The position numbers and the translations under genes are program-made. DNA of 64,000 nt from Prorocentrum cordatum. Lineage: Eukaryota > Sar > Dinophyceae > Prorocentrales > Prorocentraceae. The stretch covers positions 315,501-379,500 of the forward strand of contig CAUYUJ010018071.1 in NCBI GenBank assembly GCA_963575745.1. Direction: 5' to 3'. Below, in pieces: positions 1 to 11,001 of this stretch (within the stretch, counting starts at the first letter, position 1; each line of letters starts with the position of its first letter). Under the pieces are notes generated by a model that saw nothing but the letters and a program-made list of their open reading frames with translations, searched no databases and was not told where the DNA came from.

Positions 1-1430
1 CCTCGTGCAGAGCATCTCGGAGCCCAGAGTTGCGAGGATGTCTCAGGCGAAACGGGCTGGACCACCTCGCGCGCGGCATCTCGGACCCCAGAGTTGCGAC
101 GATGTCTCGGGCGAAACGTGCTGCGAGGAAGTCTCAAGCGAAACGGGCCGGGCCACCTCGAGCGCGGCGTCTCAGAGCTCCGAGTTGCGGGGGCCTCCTG
201 GGGCCTCCTGGGGCCTCCTGGTGACCTCCTGGGGTTTCCTCCTGGGCCTCATGTGGCCTCCTGGACCCCACCTGGGGCTTCCTGAAGCCTCTTGGGGTTC
301 CCAGGGGGGATATCTAACATGTGGCCGTCGGGGCCCCCCAAAATGGGGCAGGCGCCACAAGAGCAGGAAAAATCAACGAATCGACACCGGATGCGTATTA
401 ACTTGACACGTTCTGATAGGGGGCCTCCTGGGGCCTCCTGGGAGCCTCCTGGGAATCTCCTGCGGACCCCCGGGTCCTGTCCTGGGCGTCCTGCGGCCTC
501 CTGATGCTCTCTGGGGCCTCGGGGCTCCCAGGGTGCCCAGTTGGATTATGTAACATGTGGTTTTGGGCCCCAAGGTGGACCACCCTCTTGTTTTCACATT
601 GGGGCTCAGAGTTGCGAGAATGTCTTGTGCGAAACGGGCCGGACCAAACTGCGCACGGCATCTCAGAGCTCAGAGTTGCGAGGATGTTCAGGCGAACAGG
701 CGAGACGGGCCCGGTGTCTCGGGCGGGAGTGGGCTGCGAGGATAGTCTCAAGCGGGAGCGGGCCGGGCCACCTCGAGCGCGGCGTCTCAGAGCTCCGAGT
801 TGCGGGAGCCTCCTGGGGCCTCCTGGGGCCTCCTGGTGACCTCCTGGGGCTTCCTCCTGGGCCTCCTGTGGCCTCCTGAACTCCACCTGGGGTTTCCTGA
901 AGCCTCTTGGGGCTCCCAGGAGGGATATCTAACCTGTGGCCGCTTGGGCCTCTCAAAATGGAGGGGGGGCACAAGAGCAGGAAAAATCAACGAATCGACA
1001 CCGGATGTGTATTAACTTGACACGTTATGATAGGGGGCCTCCTGGGGCTTCATGTCTTGTGCGAAACAAACCGGACCACCTTGCGCACGGCATCTCAGAG
1101 CTCAGAGTTGCGAAGATGTCTCAGGCGAGACAGGCCGGACCACCTCGCGCAGTGCATCTCAGAGCTCAGAAAATCGAGGATGTCTCAGGCGAACCGGGCT
1201 GGACCACCTCTCGCGCGGCATCTCCGAGGTCAGAGTTTCGAGGATGTCTCAAGCGAAACGGGCCGGACCACCTCGCGCAGGGCATCTCAGAGCTCAGAGT
1301 TTCGAGGATGTCTCAGGCGAAACGGCCCGGACCACCTCTCGCACGGCACCTCGGGGCTCAGAGTTTCGAGCATGTCTCAAGCGAAACGGCTGGGACCACC
1401 TCTCGCGCGGCGTCCCGGAGCGCAATTACC
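1..1430. repeat. Degenerate ~64-bp tandem array with GAAACG core
   Basis: Units of about 64 bp repeat GTCTC..GCGAAACGGGCCGGACCACC, then GCATCTCAGAGCTCAGAGTT and a GAGGATG lead into the next unit. They are clearest at 1050-1430 and are broken by CCTGGGGCCT-rich stretches at 190-300, 420-520 and 805-935. Open frames across the array on both strands are low-complexity by-products and I do not call them genes. Confidence 0.85.
159..1045. repeat. Direct duplication at 615-bp offset
   Basis: The segment from about 159 to 440 recurs at about 774 to 1045 with scattered substitutions. Both copies run from CGAGCGCGGCGTCTCAGAGC through the CCTGGGGCCT stretch to GAAAAATCAACGAATCGACA and TTAACTTGACACGTT. 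This is a higher-order duplication imposed on the shorter array units. Confidence 0.85.
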
Positions 1431-1610
1431 TCACAGCGAAGACTGGTAGGTTTCTAGTGGGCTCAAAAGAGAGCATCTTGACTCCCCAGGAGGGTCTGGG
1501 CAGATGCCGGACGGGTGCCGCAGGAATCCGGGGACTCCTTTTTACCTAACAGCGAAGACGGATAGGTTTCTAGCAGGGTCAAAAAAAGCATCATGACTTC
1601 TCAGGGGGGG
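1429..1610. repeat. Short direct repeat pair (~60 bp, offset 115)
   Basis: CAGCGAAGAC followed by TAGGTTTCTAG, a GGTCAAAA-type run and GACT-CAGG occurs at about 1429-1490 and again at about 1544-1605. The copies are diverged. No gene is seen here. Confidence 0.75.
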
Positions 1611-1689
1611 TCGGGGTGGGACCCGGGGCGGCTGCTGTCGAAGCCCAAATCGCCTGGGACATCCTCGCAAAATCGCTCTTGGCGCTGCT

Positions 1690-2078
1690 AGAACTCCATT
1701 CCCGGCGTACATTTTGGATGCCCGGAGCCAACTGTAAGCCACTTCGTGGTCTTCGAGTTCCCAGAACTCAATTCCCGGCGTACATTTTGGATGCCCGGAG
1801 CCAACCGTAGGCCACTTCGTGGTCTTCGAGTTCCCAGAACTCCATTCCCGGGCCACATTTTAGATGCCCAGAGCCAACTGTAGGCCACTTCGTGGTCTTC
1901 GAGTTCCCAGAACTCCATTCCCGGGCCACATTTTGGATGCCCAGAGCCAACTGTAGGCCACTTCGTGCTCTTGGACTTCCCAGAACTCCATTCCTGGGCA
2001 TGATTTCGAATGCCTGGAGCAAACTGTAGGCCACTTCGTGTTCTTCGAGTTCCCAGAATTCCACTCCCTGGCCACATT
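1690..2078. repeat. 73-bp minisatellite, first block (~5 units)
   Basis: Units carry GAACTCCATTCC, ATTTTGGATGCCCGGAGCCA and GGCCACTTCGTGGTCTTCGA. Because 73 is not a multiple of three, the minus strand cycles through all three frames of the unit without a stop. This produces long open frames that are not evidence of protein coding. Confidence 0.95.
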
Positions 2079-2084
2079 TTTGAT

Positions 2085-3412
2085 GCTGAGGCAGGCTCAT
2101 GCTGAGGCTGAGGCTGAGGCAGGCTGAGGCAGGCTGAGGCAGGCTGAGGTTGAGGCCGAGGCTGAAGGCAGAATGAGGCTGAGGCTGCTGCAGGCTGAGG
2201 CTGAGGCTGAGGCAGGCTGAGGCTGATGCAGGCTGAGGCTGAGGCAGGCTGAGGCTGAGGCTGAGGCTGAGGCAGGCTGAGGCTAAGGCCGAGACTGAAG
2301 GCAGACTGAGGCTGAGGCTGAAGCAGGCCGAAGCTGAGGCTGAGGCTGGCTGAGGCTGAGGCTGAGGCAGGCTGATGCTGAGGCAAGCTGAGGCTGAGGC
2401 TGAGGCTGATGCAGGCTGAGGCTGAGGCAGGCCGAGGCCGAGGCCGAGGCTGAATGCAGACTGAGGCTGAGGCTGAAGCAGGCTGAGGCTGAGGCTGAGG
2501 CAGGCTGAAACTGAGGCTGAGGCTGAGGCAGGCTGAGGCTGAGGCAGGCTGAGGCTGAGGCTGATGCAGGCTGAGGCAGAGGCAGGCTGAGACTGAAGCC
2601 GAGGCTGAAGGCAGATTGAGGCTGAGGCTGAAGCAGGCTGAGGCTGAGCCAGAGGCAGGCTGAGGCTAAGGCTGAGGCTGAGGCTGAAGCTGAGGCTGAG
2701 GCTGATGCTGAGGCTGATGCAGGCCGAGGCTGAGGCAGCCTGAGGCTGAGGCCGAGGTTGAAGGCAGACTGAGGCTGAGGCTGAAGCAGGCTGAGGCTGA
2801 GGCTGAGGCTGAGGCAGGCTGAGGCTGAGGCTGAGGCAGGCTGATGCTGAGCCAGGTGAGCCGCAGGCTGAGGGATTCATGCAAGCCGAGGCTGAGGCTG
2901 CGGCGAGGCGAGGCCGAGGCTGAAGCAGACTGTATGCTGAGGCTGACGCAGGCTGAAAAAAAAAAATGTGGGAAAAAAGCAGGATGGACGCTGAGGCTGA
3001 GAGGCTGCGGCTTGAGCTGAGGCTGAGGCGGACGAAGCAGCTGAGTGAGGCTGAGGTGATGATGCAGGTGAGGCTGAGGCAGCCGAGGTGAGGCGGCGCT
3101 GAAGGCAGAATGAGGCCGAGGCTGAAGGCAGACTGAGGCTGAGGCTGAAGCAGGCTGAGGCTGAGGCTAAGGCTGAGGCTGAGGCTGAGGCTGAGGCTGA
3201 GGCTGAGGCTGAGGCTGGCTGATGCTGAGGCAGGCTGAGGCTGAGGCTGAGCCTGAGGCAGGCTCAGGCTGAGGCAGGCTGAGGCTGAGGCCGAGGCTGC
3301 AGGCAGACTGAGGCTGATGCAGGAGCAGGCTGAGGCTGAGGCTGAGGCAGGCTGAAGCTGAGGCTGAGGCTGATGCTGAGGCAGGCTGAGGCTGAGGCTG
3401 AGGCTAATGCAG
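2085..3412. repeat. GCTGAG-type hexamer satellite, first block
   Basis: This is a near-continuous run of GAGGCT hexamers interrupted by GCAGGCT, GCTGATG, GCCGAG and GAAGGCAGACTGAGG variants. The minus strand gives Ser-Leu, Pro-Gln and Ala-Ser dipeptide frames typical of a translated hexamer. The interval 2880-3110 is more degenerate and includes an A-run near 2957. Confidence 0.95.
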
Positions 3413-3561
3413 GCCACTGCGACTGTCATCGCGAATGCGACTACGACTGCGAGAACAGCAGAACTCTACAACTCGATTATCATCTGAATCTTAAGGGGGA
3501 TGCTTCCAGATATGCTCCTACACATCGCTGTTAGGTTGCTTTGCCGGGATAATTTAACCAA
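3413..3561. repeat. ~145-bp satellite-flank repeat, copy 1
   Basis: The sequence from GCCACTGCGACTGTCATCGC to TTGCCGGGATAATTT bounds the hexamer array. It recurs almost unchanged at 5811-5955, offset 2398 bp. It marks a duplication of a composite block containing the 73-bp and hexamer arrays. Confidence 0.9.
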
Positions 3562-4649
3562 CAGTAAGCCACTTCGTGGTCTTCGTTCCCAGAACTCCAT
3601 TACTGGGCATGAGTTTGAATGCCCGGAGCCACCTGCAGGCCACTTCGTGTTCTTCGAGTTCCCAGAACTCCATTCCTGGGCATGATCTTGAATGCCCGGA
3701 GCCAACTGCAGGCCACTTCGTGGTCTTCGAGTTCCCAGAACTCCACTCCTGGGCATGATTTTGAATGCCCGGAGCCAACTGTAGGCCACTTCGTGTTCTT
3801 CGAGTTCCCAGAACTCCATTCCTGGGCATGATTTTGAATGCCCGGAGCCAACTGTAGGCCACTTCGTGGTCTTCGAGTTCCCAGAACTCCATTCCTGGGC
3901 ATGATTTTGAATGCCCGGAGCCACCTGTAGGCCACTTCGTGGTCTTCGAGTTCCCAGAACTCCATTCCTGGGCATGATTTTGAATGCCCGGAGCCAACTG
4001 TAGGCCACTTCGTGGTCTTCGAGTTCCAGATCCCAGAACTCCATTACTGGGCATGAGTTTGAATGCCCGGAGCCACCTGCAGGCCACTTCGTGTTCTTCG
4101 AGTTCCCAGAACTCCATTCCTGGGCATGATCTTGAATGCCCGGAGCCAACTGCAGGCCACTTCGTGGTCTTCGAGTTCCCAGAACTCCACTCCTGGGCAT
4201 GATTTTGAATGCCCGGAGCCAACTGTAGGCCACTTCGTGTTCTTCGAGTTCCCAGAACTCCATTCCTGGGCATGATTTTGAATGCCCGGAGCCAACTGTA
4301 GGCCACTTCGTGGTCTTCGAGTTCCCAGAACTCCATTCCTGGGCATGATTTTGAATGCCCGGAGCCACCTGTAGGCCACTTCGTGGTCTTCGAGTTCCCA
4401 GAACTCCATTCCTGGGCATGATTTTGAATGCCCGGAGCCAACTGTAGGCCACTTCGTGGTCTTCGAGTTCCCAGAACTCCATTCCCGGCGTACATTTTGG
4501 ATGCCCGGAGCCAACTGTAGGCCACTTCGTGGTCTTCGAGTTCCCAGAACTCCATTCCCTGGCCACATTTTGGATGCCCGGAGCCAACTGTAGGCCACTT
4601 CGTGGTCTTCGAGTTCCCAGAACTCCATTCCCGGGCCACATTTTGGATG
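3562..4649. repeat. 73-bp minisatellite, second block, with 444-bp higher-order repeat
   Basis: About 15 units of the 73-bp repeat. Unit variants (TACTGGG, GATCTTG, CACTCCTGG, ACCTGCAGG against AACTGTAGG, TGTTC against TGGTC) occur in the same order from 3597 and from 4041. This shows a six-unit block (6 x 73 plus a 6-bp AGATCC insert = 444 bp) duplicated as a whole. The long minus-strand frames through it are repeat translation. Confidence 0.95.
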
Positions 4650-5795
4650 CTTAGGCAGGCTGAGGCTGAGGCTGATGCAGGCTGAGGCTGAGGCAGGCTG
4701 AGGCTGAGGCCGAGGCTGAAGGCAGACTGAGGCTGAGGCTGAAGCAGACTGAGGCTGAGGCTGAGGCAGGCTGAGGCTGAGGCTGAGGCAGGCTGATGCT
4801 GAGGCCGGCTGAGGCTGAGGCTGAGGCTGATGCAGGCTGAGGCTGAGGCAGGCTGAGGCTGAGGCCAAGGCTGAAGGCAGACTGAGGCTGAGGCTGAAGC
4901 AGGCTGAGGCTGAGGCTGAGGCAGGCTGAGGCTGAGGCAGAGGCAGGCTGAGGCTGAGGCAGGCTGAGGCCGAGGCCGAGGCTGCAGGCAGACTGAGGCC
5001 GAGGCTGAAGCAGGCTGAGGCTGAGGCTGAGGCAGGCTGAGGCTGAGGCTGAGGCTGAGGCTGAGGCTGAGGCAGGCTGAGGCTGAGGCTGAGGCTGATG
5101 CAGGCTGAGGCTGAGGCAGGCTGAGGCTGAGGCCGAGGCTGAAGGCAGACTGAGGCTGAGGCTGAAGCAGGCTGAGGCTGAGGCTGAGGCAGGCTGAGGC
5201 GGAGGCTGAGGCAGGCTGATGCTGAGGCAGGCTGAGGCTGAGGCTGAGGCTGATGCAGGCTGAGGCTGAGGCAGGCTGAGGCTGAGGCCGAGGCTGAAGG
5301 CAGACTGAGGCTGAGGCTGAAGCAGGCTGAGGCTGAGGCTGAGGCAGGCTGAGGCTGAGGCTGAGGCAGGCTGATGCTGAGGCAGGCTGTGGCTGAGGCT
5401 GAGGCTGATGCAGGCTGAGGGTGAGGCAGGCTGAGGCTGAGGCCGAGGCCGACGGCAGACTGAGGCTGAGGCTGAAGCAGGCTGAGGCTGAGGCTGAGGC
5501 AGGCTGAGGCTGAGGCTGAGGCAGGCTGAGGCTGAGGCAGGCTGAGGCTGAGGCTGAGGCTGATGCAGGCTGAGGCTGAGGCAGGCTGAGGCTGAGGCTG
5601 AGGCAGGCTGATGCTGAGGCAGTCTGAGGCTGAGGCTGAGGCTGAAGCAGGCTGAGGCTGAGGCAGGCTGAGGCTGAGGCCGAGGCTGAAGGCAGACTGA
5701 GGCTGAGGCTGAAGCAGGCTGAGGCTGAGGCTGAGGCAGGCTGAGGCTGAGGCAGGCTGAGGCTGAGGCTGAGGCAGGCTGAGGCTGAGGCTGTG
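4650..5795. repeat. GCTGAG-type hexamer satellite, second block (~155-bp higher-order period)
   Basis: Same hexamer family as 2085-3412. The landmark GAAGGCAGACTGAGG (or a one-base variant) occurs near 4718, 4873, 4984, 5141, 5296, 5451 and 5688, so most spacings are 155-157 bp. That gives a higher-order unit made of hexamer variants. Confidence 0.9.
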
Positions 5796-5810
5796 ATTGC
5801 GACTGCCGTT

Positions 5811-5955
5811 GCCACTGCGACTGTCATCGCGAATGCGACTACGACTGCGAGAACAGCAGAATTCTACAACTGGATTATCATCTGAATCTTAAGGGGAATG
5901 CTTCCAAATATGCTCCTACACATCGCTGTTAGATTCCTTTGCCGGGATAATTTTT
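5811..5955. repeat. ~145-bp satellite-flank repeat, copy 2
   Basis: Near-identical to 3413-3561 (for example ACTCTACAACTCG against ATTCTACAACTGG). Its downstream edge runs directly into a GAAACG-core motif at about 5957. Confidence 0.9.
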
Positions 5956-6390
5956 CGAGGCTGTCTCAGGCGAAACGGCCAATCCCAGCCAACTCAGAAA
6001 CGAGAGCTGTGAGGATGTCTCAAGCGAAACGGCCTGGACCATCAAATTTTTGTGAGGATGTCTCTGCTCCGACTTCCCTCGGCCGGAGTTAGCTTCTATC
6101 ACAACAGCACCCCGTTCAGCAAGCTGTTTGGGGAACCAGACAGTCCGGCGGTCGGAGAACGAACTGGCGGTCGAATAGAAAAAAAACATTCTGGCGGGTG
6201 CTGGCAAGCACGTGGCTCCGACTGCCGATGCCATTGTGGACCCCATGCCTGGGCTACAATCGAAATTCGAAATTCAAATCTGCGTGGCTCTCATGAAAGA
6301 CTCAGGATGTCGCTTGCTGCTTGGAAAATTCATGCAATGATAATAGTATTAATATTCGCAAGCATATTTGATGACTCCTAACGACTTGAA
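5955..6390. other. Mixed interval: two GAAACG-core motifs, otherwise no recognised feature
   Basis: GGCTGTCTCAGGCGAAACGG and GAGGATGTCTCAAGCGAAAC occur at about 5957 and 6011, in the same orientation as the window's first array. The rest, 6060-6390, has ordinary complexity. The open frames there have no recognisable domain and I do not support a gene. Confidence 0.5.
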
Positions 6391-6402
6391 TGGATCCATC
6401 AG

Positions 6403-6480
6403 GTTTCAAGGTCCAAGGTCCAAGGTCCAAGGCTCCAAGGTTTCAAGGTCATGGATGCACCTCCAAGGTCCAAGGCTCCA
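6403..6480. repeat. ~10-bp AAGGTCC tandem repeat
   Basis: AAGGTCC and AAGGCTCC/AAGGTTTC variants repeat about seven times. The unit is short and degenerate. Confidence 0.8.
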
Positions 6481-6648
6481 CCCCAGGCCCAGTTGATCCG
6501 AAGTCGCGTCCGCAGACTCTGACGGGCTCTGCAGAGGGAGTCAATGGACGGGCCCATTCCAAAGCCGAGCTCGCGATTGTAACCTCGACCCTGCTCCACC
6601 CCGCACGGTGGAGCAGGCTCTCGACTCCGACCCGTCGCACCCGCTTCC

Positions 6649-7197
6649 TCAGAGGCTCAAACTGGCACGCGCGCTAACGGCGCCAGCAGCCCCCGCTGCG
6701 GGCATCAGAGGCGGCGCCAGGCGGCGCTCGGCACTGCGCTGGGGCGCCCGGAGCGAGGGCGGCTCCCGCTGCGCCACGGCCGCGCGGATCCCCCACGGGC
6801 GCCGCGGCGCCGCTGCCGGGGCGACCCCGCGGGAGCGCGCGCGGACCCCGGCCAGGACTGGCCCGGCGGCGGGGGCGCGGCCGCGGCCGCCCGTCGGCCA
6901 GGGGTCCCGCGCGGCCTCGGCCTCTGGCTCGCCCGCGGCGTCCGTGCCAGGGTGGGGTCGAGTCTGCAGCGGGGAGGCGCTCTGGTCATCGGCGTCGTCG
7001 TCGCTGTCGTGCTCCTCACTGGAGGGCCGCCGCCACCGCGGGCCCGGGAATGACCTGCCCCAGCACGTGTCCGCGAATGTGTCCCCCTCGAACTGCGCGT
7101 CCGCGAAGATCAACAGCGCCGCTGTAGACTCCGCCTGGAGGATTCCGTCTAGCTCGTGGCCTGTGCACTCCGATCGGCGCTCGCACCTGGACGACAT
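6649..7197 (-). CDS. Possible exon, 182-codon open frame with acidic patch
   Basis: The minus frame begins near 7197 with MSSRCERRSECTGHELDG. It contains a Ser/Glu/Asp patch (SSEEHDSDDDADDQSAS, about residues 59-75) and then becomes Ala/Pro/Arg-rich. The first ~80 residues look protein-like and non-repetitive. The rest may simply be GC-rich sequence kept open by composition. No conserved domain is recognised and no splice sites could be fixed. The plus strand is also open here, so the coding call is weak. Confidence 0.25.
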   Translation of the reverse strand: MSSRCERRSECTGHELDGILQAESTAALLIFADAQFEGDTFADTCWGRSFPGPRWRRPSSEEHDSDDDADDQSASPLQTRPHPGTDAAGEPEAEAARDPWPTGGRGRAPAAGPVLAGVRARSRGVAPAAAPRRPWGIRAAVAQREPPSLRAPQRSAERRLAPPLMPAAGAAGAVSARASLSL

Positions 7198-7379
7198 GTG
7201 GCGTTGTAGTGAGTGGTAGATATGCTATTGAAATAAAAATGTGATTCGTACTTATTGGGAAAACTGAATGCGTTTGAGATTGAGTTAAATGGCTAGAAGA
7301 GTCGTCACACGTGAAATTACATCGCGGAACAAGGGATGTTGACCAAGAGCCGTGCACTCATGCGGCACTGAGCACGTGT

Positions 7380-7640
7380 CTTCACGCGTGCAAGCGCCAA
7401 TCGTGAGGTATCCAACACGGGGCCGCTGGAATCTTCAGATGTGAAGATGCGTTGGCAGGTGTTTTCACGGGGCGCGCGGAGGGGCGCGGAGGGGGCATCG
7501 AACATGCGTTGGCAGGTGTTTTCACGAGCGTAGGTGCACAAAGGGGTATCTGGGGGCATTGCATCTTCACGCGTAAAACGGTGCGGTCGAAGATGCGCAA
7601 GGCAAGCGTACATCTTGCATGTCTTAACACGTGTAGGCTT
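7380..7640. repeat. Short direct repeats around GCGTTGGCAGGTGTTTTCAC
   Basis: ATGCGTTGGCAGGTGTTTTC occurs at 7447 and 7503, and related GTCTTCACGCGT / TCTTCACGCGT words flank them (7379, 7564). This is a decayed short-period repeat. No gene is supported. Confidence 0.65.
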
Positions 7641-7743
7641 AGGTCGGGCATGTCCCCCTATAGGCAAACTTTGGAGGACACATAGAAACATGATCGACCC
7701 ACGAAGCCAGAAAACAATAGAAATGTAAGGCATGGCAACTGAG

Positions 7744-8457
7744 TGTATCGATCTTGATGTACCGTGCCGAAGGCTGTGCTGTGATGCGCCGTGCTGAATT
7801 GCGATGTGCCATGCCGCGATTGTGCTCTACAGAGTTGTGGATCGAGTCCTCCTTTGCATCCGAATCCTGACCGAAACGATCTGGATCTTAAGCTAGAGCT
7901 GCCTGAGCACAGTGTAGCTGCCCCAGAGCTCATTGACAGGGGACACGCCAGGAGGACGCGCCACGGGACGTCCCGAGGTACGCGCCAGGCGACGTGCCAG
8001 GGGACGTGCCATGGGGACGCACCAAGGGGACGCGCTACGGAACGTACCAAAGGACGTGCCACGGGACGTGCCAGGGAACGCGCCACGCGACGTGCCAGGG
8101 GGACTCGCCACGGGACGTGAAACGTGCCAGGTTACAATGCTGAATGTATCGATCTTGATGTACAGTGCCGAGGGCTGTGCTGTGCTGCGCCGTGCTGAAC
8201 TGCGATGTGCCATGCCGCGATTATGCTCTTTTGCGTTGTGGATCGAATCCTCCTGTGCATCCGAGTCTTGGCCGAACGGATCTGGATCTTAAGCTCGAGC
8301 TGCCTAAGCACCGTGTAGCTGCCCCAGAGCTCATTGACAGGGGACACGCCAGGAGGACGCGCCACGGGACGTCCCGAGGTACGCGCCAGGCGACGTGCCA
8401 GGGGACGTGCCATGGGGACGCACCGCGGGACGTGCCAAGGGGACGCGCTACGGAACG
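7744..8457. repeat. Complex repeat (RU family), copies 1 and 2 in tandem
   Basis: Each copy begins TGTATCGATCTTGATGTAC and passes through GTGCTGAA-TGCGATGTGCCATG. It then carries GTTGTGGATCGA(G/A)TCCTCC, CTGGATCTTAAGCTCGAGCT and GAGCTCATTGACAGGGGACA before ending in 10-11-bp units of the type GGGACGTGCCA. Copy 1 is about 7744-8146. Copy 2 is about 8147-8457 and ends at ACGTGCTGGGGATAAGCG, where a GAAACG-core segment starts. Further copies lie at 11002-11906 and 12503-13252. Confidence 0.9.
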
Positions 8458-8599
8458 TGCTGGGGATAAGCGTCTCGCTCGAGACATCCTGCCCGAATCC
8501 GCCGGCCCCTTGGGGTCACGGCGCGTGAGATGCTTCCCCCTGCCCGAGCCCCTCCCCTGGGAGCCCGGTCCGCCCGTTTTGGAAGGAGGGGGGGGGGGG

Positions 8600-9115
8600 G
8601 GAAAGATCTCACCAGGCCCCACGAGGCCCCAGAGGGCTCCAAGCAGCTCCCACGACGGCCCAAGAGGCCCCCGAGACGCCCAAAAGGTCGCCCAGAATGG
8701 CCCCAAGACGGCCCCAGAAGCCTCCAAGCACATTCCCAAGAGGGGCCCAAGAGGCCAAAACCATCGAATTTTCATGGGAAAACGTACTACATTTATATCA
8801 CGCACGACTTTTCGGCCTTCACAGCGTTGAAAACGGCCCCAGTCCCCCAACACCGCCCCGAAACGGCCCACGAGGCTCCCAAGAGGCGCTCGAAACGGCC
8901 CCAGAGGGTGGCAAGACGGCCCAAGAGGCTCCCAAGACGGCCCAAGAGCGCCCCAAGACAGCCCAAAGAGGGGCCCAAGAGGGGGAGCCTGAACAAACAA
9001 TCCGAGCCTTCCGCCCCAAGACGGCCCCAAGAGACCCCAAGCGGCCCCCAACAGACCCCCAAGAGGCCCCAAGAGGCCTCCAAGAAGCTCAAAAGAAGCC
9101 CCAAGTACCACTTCA
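8600..9115. repeat. Degenerate CCCAAGAGGC / CCAAGACGGC repeat field
   Basis: Short units of about 10-15 bp (CCCAAGAGGC, CCCAAGACGGCCC) fill the stretch and are interrupted by lower-GC sequence at 8750-8830. It begins after a G-run at 8584-8601. The same family occurs at 45290-45870, and its reverse complement resembles the CCTGGGGCCT runs in the first kilobase. Confidence 0.8.
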
Positions 9116-10180
9116 GGCATGCAACTGAGAAGGTCAGAGGGTCAGAGGCAGCATGCGCCAGAGCGCGCCCTGCGCGTGCTGCTGCGCGCGCGGGTCCCAC
9201 TTGCGCGATGATTCTCGCACGCCCCACGCTTGAAAGTTCTCACACCCAGGTTTCTCGATGATTCTCGCACGCACCAAACAAGGAATAACAGACAAGAAAT
9301 AGAAGAACAACAAAACATTCAGTCTGTCCACCGCTTCGCGGGGCGCCAGATGGAGCTCCTTCCAATCGGGTCACAACCCGCAACCCAGGCACCAAAAATC
9401 CTCTCCCCGGGTCCACCGATGCAATTTCTCGCCCCATGTCCGTCCGGTTTTGCAAGTCCTGGGGCCCAGCAACGGCCCCCGGAGACCGAAACCAATCAAA
9501 AACAAAAACAGTTCAAACAAAATCTTTGAAAAGGCGGCCGGAACTGCCGCGGGCATCTACCTCGATCGAGAAGAAGAAGAAGAAGAAGAAGAGAAGGACG
9601 AGGAGGAAGAGAAGGAGGAAGAGAAACAAAAATAAAGATTTCGTCGTCGCCGCCGATGTCTCGTCGACTTACTTGGTCTTTCGACCGCCCGAAGCATCTC
9701 CTCGACTTCAGCCTCCAGGAACCGTTTTCGGTGCCCGGGACCACCACCCAGGGTCCGGGATGAGGATCGACCTCCCTGGCCAACCCATCCCTTCGCAAAG
9801 GAAGGAACACGGGGTGGATCGAGGCTCGAGGCATGAGACTCCTAGTTCTTGGGCACTCTCCGCCCCCTCTGGGCCTTCAGGAAGCTCCTCGTCGACACAG
9901 CTGGGTCCACTCTCGAACTTCTGGCAGGACGCACCCCCAGCTGGCTCTCAACGATCCCCGAGTCTATCCAGGGGTGGAAAAGGAGGCCTGGGACAAGCCC
10001 CGCGAAGGCCGCAAGAAACCCACATAAGACCACGAAAAACTTTAAAACAAAGGCCCCCCCTTGAACTCCACACGCTACGTAGGACAGGCCGAAACCGCAA
10101 GATTGCCCAGCGATCGCGCACGTTCCGCGAACTCCGTCTTTCACTCTTGCTGCCCCAAGGGGTCGGCGGTACGGCGTAAC
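9116..10180. other. No recognised gene; short repeats only
   Basis: CGATGATTCTCGCACGC occurs twice (about 9206 and 9257), and a GAA-rich run lies at 9570-9630. The remainder, 9640-10180, is ordinary-complexity sequence with open frames on both strands and no recognisable motif. Confidence 0.5.
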
Positions 10181-10182
10181 CA

Positions 10183-10720
10183 ATGAATCCTCATGCTAGA
10201 TATCTGCCTGGGCAACCTGGACACGTGAAAACAAGCATTTCGCTCAACACATCCTCAACACATCCTCATGCTAGACATCCGCCTGGGCGACCTGGACGCT
10301 TGAAAGCAAACGTCTCGCTCGAGACATCCTCAACACATCTTCATGTTAGACGTCCGCCTGGGCGACCTGTACATGTGAAAACAAGCGTCTCGTTCAAGAC
10401 ATGTTCAACACATCCTCATGCTAGACATCCGCCTGGGCAACCTGGACATGTGCATACATGTGCAGACAAGCGTCTCGCTCGAGACATCCTCAACACATCC
10501 TCATGCTAGACATCCACGTGGGCGACCTGGACGCGTGAAAACAAGCGTCTCGATCGAGTCATCCTCAACACATCTTCATGCTAGACATCTGCGTCTCGTC
10601 CGAGACATCCTCAAGATCTGGGCACGTGAAAGCAAGTATTTCGAATGAGACATCCTCTGAATTCTACTTCCCAGGAGAGGAGCAATCTATAACACAAAAC
10701 AAACATTTGGCTCGGGATAT
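10183..10720. repeat. ~75-bp tandem array carrying the GAAACG core (minus orientation)
   Basis: Units read AACAAGCGTCTCGCTCGAGA then CATCCTCAACACATCCTCAT, GCTAGACATCCGCCTGGGCG and ACCTGGACGCGTGAAA, about six times. GTCTCGCTCGAGACATCCTC is the reverse complement of the core seen at 1-1430. The last units lose the GCCTGGGCGACCTGG part. Confidence 0.9.
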
Positions 10721-10764
10721 CCTCAACAAAGTCTGAAAAAGCCAGATTTCACTCGGGACCTCCT

Positions 10765-11001
10765 CAAACATAATTCCGCCGGCCCTCTTCCGACCTCGTT
10801 ACTGTCAGCAAAAAATTCCGCCGGCCCTCTTCCCGTTGATTCCGGGGGTAAACAACTAACAGAGAACCCTGGGCCGGAGCCCTCTCTGGGAATTAATGAA
10901 AATATGCTCAACCTGATCGACCCACGAATCCGGAAAGAAATATAGAAATGTAAGGCATGGCAACGTTTCAAACCTGATTGGGCAACGGCAAATGCAATGC
11001 T
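10765..11001. repeat. Composite spacer module (CGCCGGCCC / AACCCTGGGC / CCACGAATCCGGAAAG)
   Basis: AATTCCGCCGGCCCTCTTCC occurs twice and is followed by AGAGAACCCTGGGC, TGATCGACCCACGAATCCGG and AATGTAAGGCATGGCAACG. The module leads into an RU copy. Related modules lie at 7688-7743, 12335-12502, 13738-13925 and 15440-15580. Confidence 0.8.

Noticed and set aside
1768-5827. Long minus-strand frames of 391-757 codons
   Set aside because: They are translations of the 73-bp minisatellite and the hexamer satellite. Unit length or composition keeps all frames open.
7839-7849. A tRNA gene at the B-box-like word in the RU repeats
   Set aside because: No cloverleaf could be drawn around it. Only the B-box resemblance holds.
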